A stretch of DNA of 64,000 bases from Chiridota heheva. Its lineage: Eukaryota; Echinodermata; Holothuroidea; Apodida; Chiridotidae. The notes below the pieces were generated by a model. It made no database searches. It was not told the origin of the DNA and worked only from the letters and a program-made list of their open reading frames with translations. How positions within the stretch are numbered: the first letter of the stretch is position 1; each line of letters starts with the position of its first letter. The translations under genes were made by a program, and so were the position numbers. Positions 54,456 to 64,000 of the stretch are shown piece after piece. The DNA lies in NCBI GenBank assembly GCA_020152595.1, contig JAIGNY010001658.1:791001-855000 (forward strand), given 5' to 3'.

Positions 54456-57400
54456 TGTTTTCTTTTCCCATATGTTTGAAAATAAAAACAATCAATTTAT
54501 TGGGTGCAACTGATAGATAGATATCAGTCGAATGAGAAGGATTTGAAATCTGTTTTTTATATGTAATCTTTATATGGAGTTATAGACAAGTTTCTGAAAA
54601 AGTGTGACGGGTGTACTGTTACAATAACAATTTCTCAAATATTGCCTCAAAAAATCCAGCCATTACGTCTACTACTGCATAAGTGTGTATATCATATGCA
54701 TGCTTCAGGAAAATCAAGTACATACCTTAAGCAATAAAACACATTAAATCTAAAAATTAGTACATAAATAAAACAATATTTGTGAAATTTCAACAAAAAT
54801 TTAGCTTGAAAATTAACCGTTTTGTAATGCATGGTACTATTTAGAGGGCAGCGTTTATTTTACATAAATACTTCAAAAATAATTTGTGAAAATTAAAATT
54901 CACCTATTAGTGGACACAAAAATGCAGCATCTAGCCTGCTTCATCAAATTCATGCTCTATGTCCCTATTTTTGTGAAATTGATATTAGCAGCTTAAAGTC
55001 ATTAAATACCGAACGCGACGCGGAGAGCGATTTTTTAAACAAAATTGAATAAAACAAAGGAAAAGAAACATTTTGACCTTTTCTTTTCAGAGAAGCATCG
55101 TCATTGCATGGCTATTCAGATGATAACTGAAATTTTATTGAAAGGGCCTTTTTACGCCCATTAAAGTAAAATTCGCGTCGTGACAGAAAATCGCGCCCAC
55201 TAAAGCGAATTTATCCACAGTTTGAACAAAAAAACATTTCTAACAAATTTTCCAGTATCATCAAAAAGCCTCAATTTTAAACTTTCATCGTGTGTAAGCA
55301 AAAAGTCAAAGCATCTTTTAATATTTGTTTCCTGTATGATTATCAAAAAAATCGCGTTCGGTGTGTTACAGCCTTTAGGCATTAAACTAAACACCTCATA
55401 ATGTTGACAAACCTTTAACCAGCTGACTTTATCGCCGCAGTGTTTGAAAATAACTACTTATGGCCTTTTTATCTAAAAGTAGTTCATCATATGTTAAATG
55501 TTTCTTTACACTTACAGAATAATGTTGCGAATTTCGGCATAAGTTTATGCACAATAAGTTACAGCTAGAATAACTTATCAGCATCAATATTTTACGTACA
55601 TTCATGATAAATTATAAGGTCATTTGTCGAAAGTCACCTAATCTAGTAGTGTTACAAAATTTATGGCAAAATCAAAATTTTGCACCCTGAATTAGTTTTT
55701 AGCCAGAATGGCTGAAAACCAAGAAAAAACAGCTTTTCGTGCACAAAAAAATGTATTGGAATTACATAAACAAACATTTAGGCTAGTGGTAGGGGGAGGG
55801 GGGCTATTAAATTTTCCAAGTAACATTAATATGACTCGTGAAAAACGTTAATAAAATGCTATGCTTGCTGGATTTACTCCACAAACCGCCACTGATTTAT
55901 CCAAGCGTATTTCAAGTTATATGGCCCCAACATAGCTTAGTTATTATACACATCCCTCAGTACGGGTTGACATTGGGATTGCCGTACGAGGGTTCTTAGA
56001 AATTAGGTATAATTTCTGATTTTTTTTTTTTTAATTCACACGTTGTAGAAAATTGATGATTAAAAAGTAACTTACTTTTTGGACATTTGCCTAAATAATA
56101 CACTTTCCCAAAGAACTTTTCCAAAATCTTTACCTATTTAGCACCACAACGGGATAAAGTTCTCCGAGATTCATATTTAAGTTCATTTTATTGAATAGTT
56201 TTTGGTTAAAGAAAATGTGTGTGAAAACAAATAAATAAAATATCAAGAATTGTTAAGATTATGTAATTGTACTATATAAGTATTATCTTAATTTTTTCCT
56301 CAAAGAATCTAAAACATATTACTCCTACTAAAATATATTTAAGCGATGGCAGTGATTTTAACTTTGACCGTACTTTAGAAAGCTTGTCCGACGATTTTTA
56401 CGGAAGGAAAGATAAACCAAAATACCTCGATGAAAGTAACTAAAATCAGTTTAAAACAGTTTTTGAAGACATGGATGGGCTTCAAACATCGATTTTAACA
56501 CGTTAATCATTCAGTCATTGTGGACGAAAAAAAGAAGTTAAAATGATTTCGTTTTCATAAAGATCTTAAAACGAGATTTTCCTATACTTTTAACAGTTGG
56601 GAACATGACCTTGCTATATAACCGTTACTGCGATATTATTAATTTCTGAGCTTGAAGTTCGAATTGAGCATTTCGTGGTTTGTAAAACGATCACTTCTGA
56701 ATGAATCTGGATAATTCAAATTGTTCTAACTGATGCAAGTTTCAATGTTTGTCACTACAGGAGAAGATCAGATGACGTACAAGACATTATAACTTCGGAT
56801 TAAATCAGGATCCGAGCATTTTTAGATTCGGTAAAGTTTCCAAAATAAAGATTTTTCGTGGCCCATTTTATGATGATCTTTGAAAAAGTAAGATGTCAGT
56901 CGTTTTTTCTGTGTAAGTCACTTTTCTTTATAGCAGACAACTGTTGATTAGGCTCAATATGCTTTTATAAAGTGAATTATTAGTGTCGTCAAATTTAAGC
57001 CAACTTCAAGTACTTGTAGTGGATGAAAATGCTAAGGAAAAATGTCAGTCCAAATTCTCACTTCTTAGACCTAATTTCCTTCTTAACGTGATAAGGTGTG
57101 GATTTTCCGCAACACTGAATTGTTATTATGGCAATGCATTGAAACAGACAGGACAGAATTATGCAAAATTAAATTAATTTGGTTGTACGATTATTGACAG
57201 AGCTTACGGTTATAAACAAATTATGTTCTTGTTACCGTTATCCACAATTTTGGATTTGCTGGTACTAGTTTTAGGCCTACCAAAGAACGATCTGTTTATG
57301 CACCAAATATTTAGGCCCTAGGCCTAGTGGCACTGGTAGTAAGGCCTAGGCCTGCTAAGTCTAGTACTAAGGCCTACTTCCCAGAAGAAATTATAATTTG

Positions 57401-57459
57401 CCATTTGGGATTAATTTTCCAATTAAGAATTCTTTTCCAATTGGAAAATATTCCATATT
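54456..57459. other. No gene established
   Basis: AT-rich. One minus-strand stretch (55340-55200) after a TAATCATACAG acceptor reads T-N-I-K-R-C-F-D-F-L-L and L-R-L-F-D-D-T-G-K-F-V-R and looks protein-like but matches nothing I recognise. Near 57280-57375 there are repeated TAGGCCTAGG words. Confidence 0.3.
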
Positions 57460-58085
57460 GGAATTTCGGTCGATTTCCAACTAGTCTTGCTTAATTCCAA
57501 CTGGTCTTGGCTATTTCCAACTGGTCTTCGTTGTTTCCAATTAGTCTTCGTTGTTTCCAATTAGTCTTCATTATTTCCAATTGGTCTTCGTTATTCCCAA
57601 TTAGTGTTGCTTATTTCCAACTGGTCTTAGTAATTCCAACTGGTTTTGATTGTTTCCAATTGGTCTTGGTTATTTCCAATTGGTCTTGGCTATTTCCAAC
57701 TGGTCTTCGTTATTTCCAATTGGTCTTCGTTCTTCCCAATTAGTGTTGCTTATTTCCAACTGGTCTCGGTAATTCCAACTGGTCTTGATTATTTCCAATT
57801 GGTCTTGGTTATTTCCAATTGGTCTTGGCTATTTCCAACTGGTCTTGGCTTTATTTTCCAATTGGGTATTCATTGGTGTTGCTTATTTCCAACTGGTCTT
57901 CTGGTTATTCCCAATTGGTGTTGCTTATTTCCAACTGGTCTTGGTAATTCTAACTGGTCTTTGATTCCCAACTGGTCTTGATTATTTCCAATTGGTTTTG
58001 GTAATTCCAATTGATCTGATTCCCAACTGATTTTGCTTATATTCAGCTGGTCCCAACATGGTCTTAGTTATTTCCAAATGGTCTA
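57460..58085 (+). repeat. 20-bp minisatellite, TTGGTCTTGGTTATTTCCAA units
   Basis: About 28 units alternate CCAATTGG and CCAACTGG junctions, so unit boundaries are short palindromes. Period 20 cycles all three frames, producing open frames (F-Q-L-V, S-N-W-S) with no biological meaning. Confidence 0.95.
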
Positions 58086-58702
58086 ATATTTTTAGCTGGA
58101 ATATATAAACCAAATCTTTTGGAAACAAATCTACAGTACAGTAAAAATCTTAAAATCTAAATTTTATTTACAATATTAAAATTAAAATAAAAGTTAAAAC
58201 AGACAATAATAGTGTTATGGAGTTATTTCATTTATTCAGATCAATGGATGCACTATATTCTAACAATGAATATAATTTAACAATATAAACTATGAATAAT
58301 AAATATGTTTATATACAGTACCTACAGATCCTCTTGCACAATAATTACTGGATGGAGTAAATGTAGATTGTGTAAATGTAACAGTATAAATATTCTGATA
58401 AATGCAGTGATTTATCTAATCCTAATCTATCCATAACACATGACTAAAACTTTCTTACTGGAAAACAAAATTCCTAACTTGCTGTCACCTCATATTGTAG
58501 GGACACGTACCAAAACAACACACTGCAGAAAAAAGATCTGCATCAATAATGGACTGAAAGCCAATTTTTTTAAAGGAGACACAAAGTCAGACACAACCAT
58601 TACTTTATATCAGGATAAAAATCTAAATACATTACCCAAACCAGCAACTTCATATGATCTCAATTATCCTCATTTTAAGTCAACACACAGAGCCTGCCAT
58701 GT

Positions 58703-58794
58703 TAACCCTTACTCTACCACGCGGCGGTATTATCGCCGTTTTGGATGCCCAATCTTGGACTTCGCCTAACGAGTGCTGGTAAAGTAAGGGTTAA
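58703..58794. mobile_element. Tiny palindromic element 1
   Basis: The ends TTAACCCTTACTCTACCA and TGGTAAAGTAAGGGTTAA are inverted repeats. The centre carries CGGCGGTATTATCGCCG, itself a hairpin. Confidence 0.7.
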
Positions 58795-58923
58795 TCATCC
58801 CGTGGCAAGTGTGCAAACTCAAAAATATATGCAGCATGATCCCGGTGGGCAGCCCAGCGGGTCACTGAAGCGGAACGAGCTAGATTCTGCTACTTGAAGG
58901 ACCTTTAAATAATCAGCCCTTGA

Positions 58924-59035
58924 TTAACCTTCACTCTACCACGCGGCGATGATATTATCGCCGTTTTGGGTGCCCAATCTTTGCCTCCGCCTCCCGAGCG
59001 CATTTTCAGAAAAGTGCTGGTAAAGTAAGGGTTAA
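58924..59035. mobile_element. Tiny palindromic element 2
   Basis: Same family as 58703-58794 in the same orientation: TTAACCTTCACTCTACCA to TGGTAAAGTAAGGGTTAA, with the central CGGCGATGATATTATCGCCG hairpin and a longer right half. Confidence 0.7.
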
Positions 59036-59299
59036 GTGACATTTTTACTCAATAAGCTCATAAGGAATTAATGTATTTTCTAATGATTTTACATGAAGTT
59101 TTCTTTCAAGAATCATGAATACTTAGTTTTGAAATGTTTTGGTAATAACATGTGTACACAAACATGTCCTTGACCCTCACACCATGAAAACAGTTCTCAT
59201 GGAGTAGAAATTTAAATATGAATTATGATTTATAAAAAAACATTATTGTTGAGTTAATGACTTCACTTCCTGCATGTTATGAAAACAAAATGGCTGCTC

Positions 59300-60717
59300 C
59301 TTTATAATTATCCAGGGCTTTGTACATATGTTTTCCAACGTGTCTAATACAGTCCAATTTCCCAACTTTTATTCAGTTCTGTCAATCTCCAAATAGTTTT
59401 TTGAATATCAGTGAAAGCCTTGCTGTCCCCATCACATACCATGTAAGCATACCTCATATTATGCATGGCAAGTGGCCTGATGGAAACAAGATGCTAGCTG
59501 CAGCTGTTTCTACAGTATATGCTACTTCCATTATAGTTCTTTTGACAAGTTGGTTTGTGAGCAGAATACCAGGCCTTGTACTTCTCACTCTCCATCTTCC
59601 ATTTTGCGCAGGAACTACACTCTCCACAAACTTTTGAAAGGCACACACAATCTATGACTACCTCTGTATCCATTACGATAACAATACCTACACTGTACAT
59701 GCTTAGCAGTATAACCCGTCTTTGATCATGTCCCATCAAAACTGACACATACATCAATCACACTTGTGTTACTTATTGTATCATCCTCTGACATGTGGAG
59801 CTTCCAAAGTCTTGTGCTGCAGCTTTAATTTCAGACTGGACCATTTCTTCAGAAACATTATAAAGTTTGTGAATGTTTTGTGTATAAGAATTGCCAACAA
59901 CAGCGCCAACGACAGCGCCGGCGCCAACAACGGCGCCAACGACGGCGCCAACGACGGCGCCAACGACGGCGCCAACAACGGCGCCAACAACGGCGCCAAC
60001 AACGGCGCCAACAGCGGCGCCAACAGCGGCGCCAACAACGGCGCCAACAACGGCGCCAACAACGACGCCAACAACGGCGCCAACAACGGCGCCAACAACG
60101 GCGCCAACAAGGGCGCCAACAAGGGCGCCAACGACGGCGCCAACGACGGCGCCAACGACGGCGCCAACGACGGCGCCAACGACGGCGCCAACGACGGCGC
60201 CAACGACGGCGCCAACAACGGCGCCAACAACGGCGCCAACAAGGGCGCCAACAAGGGCGCCAACAAGGGCGCCAACAAGGGCGCCAACAAGGGCGCCAAC
60301 AAGGGCGCCAACAAGGGCGCCAACAAGGGCGCCAACAACGGCGCCAACAACGGCGCCAACAACGGCGCCAACAACGGCGCCAACAACGGCGCCAACAACG
60401 GCGCCAACAACGGCGCCAACAACGGCGCCAACAACGGCGCCAACAACGGCGCCAACAACGGCGCCAACAACGGCGCCAACAACGGCGCCATGTTCATGAT
60501 GGCATACAAATCTACAAGTTCTTAAAGGCTTGTTCCAATTTCTGTTGCAGCAACAGATCTGTTGACTATTTACATCACATGGCTTTTCCTTCACCGCAGT
60601 TGAAACACTTGGAGATGTTCAAAAAAGATTTCCCTTGCTTGCACACAGAGCAGCACAAAAACAATTTGTTGCACGTTCTATTTCGAGCACCTGGATCATC
60701 ACGTAGCAAAAGATGAC
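59300..60717 (-). pseudogene. Mutator-like (MULE/DDE) transposase relic with N-terminal Cys-rich region
   Basis: Read on the minus strand in shifting frames. First comes a Cys-rich exon after TTACTTGCAG (60717 down), with R-N-R-T-C-N-K, C-C-S-V-C-K-Q-G-K and K-C-F-N-C-G. A repeat-coded stretch follows, then V-S-E-E-M-V-Q-S-E-I-K-A-A-A. Next is I-D-V-C-V-S-F-D-G-T (first catalytic Asp context), with the following Trp codon now TGA. The relic continues D-T-E-V-V-I-D, S-K-V-C-G-E-C-S-S-C, H-K-P-T-C-Q-K-N-Y-N-G-S-S, V-C-D-G-D-S-K-A-F (second Asp) and I-R-H-V-G-K-H-M-Y-K-A-L. This motif order is characteristic of Mutator-like transposases common in invertebrates. At least three frameshifts or stops show it is dead. 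Confidence 0.72.
59893..60491. repeat. 12-bp minisatellite, GGCGCCAACAAC units
   Basis: About 50 copies of a 12-mer occur with third-unit variants (AAC, GAC, AGG, AGC). Because the unit is a multiple of three, every frame on both strands stays open (G-A-N-N or G-A-V-V repeats and others). It is embedded in the transposase relic and is GC-rich in an AT-rich setting. Confidence 0.95.
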
Positions 60718-63700
60718 CTGCAAGTAAAAAAAGAGTTTGGAATTTTCTAGTTTATAATGACCTGAATTTTAATTAAGCTTGGGGATGTTCATTTCCAGAC
60801 AATATCGATATATTGCTAGAAATATATCAAAATATCACTATGCAAATTGCAAGACGTCACATTGAAATAATATAACTGTTTTGTATAAGGTAATCTTGCT
60901 CCAGCAAAAAATATTGGAAAGTACAAAATTTAAAGTAAATTTACAGAATTGAATGGAAACTATGTACATAAATTTTCAAATAAACACCCATTTTTTTAAA
61001 AGGAATTATTTTTACATTGTCTCTTTCTCAAAAAATGAATCACAGAAACATTAAAACTCCATCATAAGTTTGAGCATATCATTTTCCACTATTTTCGTGG
61101 AACTGGTGTATAGCTTTTTGTGTAAAAACAAGCCAACTTTACCTTTGAATGCTATGTCCCACTTGTTTTGAATTTCCTACTGAGAGGGCGTTATTTTTGC
61201 ACTAGTTTTTAAAGATACTGAACATGCAGAAGTCAATAGATATTTATATAAAATGTCCTTTGCTACTAAACATCGGACAAGAGGGCTCAGAAATCAACAC
61301 AACTTTTGTACTTGTGCTGCTTACTGTACAGAAAGTCTGATGTGTGAATGGACAATTTAGTGGGAAATATCTTTTAGTTTTGAGGAATAAATCTTTTAGG
61401 TTTGAGGGTTAAATCTATTTTCAGGTGACAATAAAGGCTTTTCCACATAAATTTGGGGATGCAGAACTCCTTTCGAGGAATTTAGACTCGATGTTTAAGT
61501 ATTTAAAATCTCATTGATTGCAATTGCTCAACCATCACAAATCATAAAAATTAAGTAATATTGTTGCACAATGTCTATAGTGGCCTGTACACATACAAAG
61601 TACAGTACTGCATATCTGGAATAAAGAATTACCTGCCTGTGGAACATAGTTTTAGGTAATATTTATTAAAATATTGATGACTTAATCAACTTTTAACATT
61701 ATTGACAGCCTGCAACTTTAATATTATTACAAACTTTTTGTGGCTCTAGAGTGAGGAAAGGTGCATGTTTGGTTGTCATGTTAACTTCATTACTAGTTTA
61801 TGTATAGTACAATATCGGTGGAAAACATATCGATATATCGATATGACCCTTAAACTCAATATTGACCAAATCGATATGGGTCAATATCGAAAAATGTCGA
61901 AATATCAATATATTGCCCCTTAATATTAATATAACAAAAACAGGTTACACAATAACGAGTTACAGTTTTTTTCACACACAATCACAAGCAATGAAATGAT
62001 TATAATATTGCACAAGTTTATTCTATAAGAAATAACAAAGTAAATATGATTGAATATTATCCCAAGTCCTGACAAACATCAACTTCAGGCCTTGTGGAAA
62101 TTTCATTATAAACATTATTTCCTTTACCTTTCACATAGAAAGTTTAAAAAAATTAAGAATACAAGACTTTTTGGTTTTAGTGACGTCGAGGTCAGTCCGG
62201 TAACCTTTGTTCGCATTGCACAGTAATGCAAAGGGCCTGGATCGAAAAGCATCAATAATTACATGTATCTTTTAATTTCACCTAAAAACACGAAAAACAT
62301 ATTTTTTGGTAGAGTGATAACATGCAAAGCCTTTTGATTTTTAATGAAACCAAATTTATCCGTGTCCAAGGTGGGAAAAGCAGCTTGGTGAGCTCAAACG
62401 GCGATTCTCACATGCATGCGTCATTCGGGCTTATTCATAAACTTAAAATTATAATGCCAAGTTTGTGTTTCCATACTGACAAAAAATATCACAGAAAGTC
62501 CCAAATTTGATTTAATCATACTAAAAATCTATTTTGTCATTTTACGTCAATATTTATTTACTTTTTTCGGATGATCTAAATCGTAATAATTCAATGTATA
62601 TCTTAAGCAGAGCAACTTTTAAGTCCGATTTTTTCAAAGACAACAAAAAGGCCCACAACAAAAAGTGTCTTAAAATGCATGAAAAAGCCTTTTCTTACTA
62701 AAGAAATCACAACATGTAATTGGCTGCATCGCATACACGGACACAAATCTGGTAGAAAACCATCTCGTCTGCATGTTTAGTGTGTAAGGTATCACGTGAT
62801 CACAACTTCAGTACTGGATTGACCTTGAAGTTGCTGAAACCATAAAGTCGCGTATTGTAATCCCTTCAAATTTTGTCAAAAAAGTGTAAATATGGGCCCA
62901 AACATATATCGCACCCCCAATTTTTAATTTGTATTCGTATCTCTGGGTTACATTTATATTATAATCTCTAAATTTTGGAGAGAAAATTTCTTAAAACAAT
63001 TGCTTTTGGAGTCATACCTCAAAAAGGCTTAAAAGTGTAATATTTTAGTTTGAGTATTGGGATGATGTCACAATAATGTGCGTAAACTTGAACAAGCTGT
63101 TTGTCGGTGAAAAAAAAATCATTTTACCATTAGGCATTACAAATACAATACACCCAGTGTAAAATCGGTCAAGTTTAGAGGCCTAGTAAATCTCTACGTT
63201 CGCTTGGGTATTTTTGCAGAAAATTTTGCAAATGTAAAAGAAATATCGTCGAAATTTAGTTTGAAATAAATGCATCGTGCCTACGTACAGTAGAAACTAG
63301 AATAAAGCGTGGTGTTCACTTGTGCACAAATCAGTTTTCACCGACAAAGAGTCCCGGATGTTCAAAATGCTTAGATGACCAAATACTCGAATAGGTCCAT
63401 TTTTCTTACATTTGGGGTATAGTCTGAATTTCCAGGTTCCCTATGCTAAAAAGAATACAGGCCTATACTATACTATAGTATTATTAACACTGACACTGGT
63501 CTAAATACTCCTTCGTTTTCCCAAACTAAACCGCCAGGCAATGTACATGCACCAAGTCTAAAGTTTTAAAGTTAAACTTACTAAACTGATTTTGTTACAC
63601 TTGGTTGGCCGCCGCGGCATTCATGTACTCCGGAAGGATTTTTGCAGACTTAACTTATTCAGATTCAGAAATAAAAATAGGCCTAACGTTAGGCCTAACG

Positions 63701-63731
63701 TTACTCACCTTGATTGCAAAGATGTGCTTAC
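60718..63731. other. No gene established; would be intron of the transposase-like gene
   Basis: AT-rich with ATATCGATAT words (61830-61910). No exon recognised. If the 63732-63969 exon joins 60717, this is its intron. Confidence 0.3.
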
Positions 63732-63969
63732 TGAAGAGCAGAAAGTGATCCCATATCCATGTACGGTATCCTTCAGGGCACAAAAGTAGATCTCTTATAT
63801 CAGATGATGTCCTTTTATCTTTATGTGAAATATAAGCTAGGTTTATCTTCCTCTCAGAAGCACTAGAAACCTTTCTTTTTGCCCCGCTGATGCTAGTTTT
63901 CTTAGGTTTAATTACAATTTTACTAGGGCCTACACAGCTTGCATATTCAGATATTGCTCTCACTTCCAT
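63732..63969 (-). CDS. Possible first exon upstream of the Mutator-like relic
   Basis: An ATG at 63969 opens 79 codons, basic in the middle (K-P-K-K, A-K-R-K) and ending T-W-I-W-D-H-F-L-L-F. A donor TTCA|GTAAGC (63732) leaves phase 1, which is exactly the phase needed to enter the Cys-rich exon at 60717 (S-H-L-L-L-R-D-D-P-G). A second donor, CAAG|GTGAGT at 63709, would not fit. The frame is open to the window edge, so the start may lie outside. The intron would be about 3 kb. The product is not recognised. Confidence 0.35.
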
Positions 63970-64000
63970 TTCCAGTGTTACTTTGAGTTGACAATTGTAT

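Overview
This window is AT-rich animal (metazoan) nuclear DNA. It has small exons with GT/AG introns, many simple-sequence tracts, non-LTR retrotransposon fragments, tRNA-headed SINEs, palindromic MITEs and a long-inverted-repeat (foldback) element. Jockey-type LINE remains, a Mutator-like transposase relic, frequent AGGCCTA words and the gene content point to a marine invertebrate, most likely a non-vertebrate deuterostome such as an echinoderm. That placement is inference. Nothing looks prokaryotic.

Two host genes can be read exon by exon. (1) On the + strand at 3919-9115, five phase-compatible exons encode a 227-residue SH2 adaptor. Its N-terminal half is rich in tyrosine motifs and a complete SH2 domain lies near the C-terminus. 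(2) On the - strand at 34230-28260, five exons encode a signal peptide plus two fibronectin-III-like modules with the signature of class II cytokine receptors (interferon/IL-10 receptor and tissue factor family, D200 fold). The signature includes a C-x2-I-P-x-T-x-C-D-L motif and intron phases 1-2-1 followed by an exon opening in phase 0. One join, inside the second module, does not keep frame in this sequence. Two near-identical copies of a possible transmembrane exon lie downstream (27226-27340 and 25495-25609). No cytoplasmic exons were recognised. A class II cytokine receptor in a genome of this kind is the most interesting content here, and a phosphotyrosine-reading SH2 adaptor lies about 19 kb away.

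Layout: 1-3.9 kb, intergenic with CT and G-rich repeats and one copy of a dispersed repeat. 3.9-9.1 kb, SH2 gene with MITEs in its last intron. 9.3-9.9 kb, palindromic MITE. 11.6-14.1 kb, decayed Jockey-like LINE with a SINE inside. 14.6-17.8 kb, LINE 3' ends and SINEs, one SINE cutting a LINE with an 11-bp target duplication. 18.6-21.6 kb, degenerate AAATTT-type tracts and a SINE. 24-24.6 kb, MITE. 25.4-34.2 kb, receptor gene. 35-37.2 kb, MITE and repeats. 38.3 kb, broken THAP-domain exon. 42.5-43.1 kb, 18-bp satellite. 44.5-50 kb, foldback element with arms of about 1.6 kb around a GAA tract. 51.9-54.1 kb, 34-bp minisatellite. 57.5-58.1 kb, 20-bp minisatellite. 58.7-59.0 kb, two tiny palindromic elements. 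59.3-60.7 kb, Mutator-like transposase relic containing a 12-bp coding minisatellite. 63.7-64.0 kb, a possible first exon.

Most long open frames outside these genes are products of tandem repeats. Coordinates were counted by hand from the printed sequence and may be off by a base or two, except where reading-frame arithmetic confirms them.
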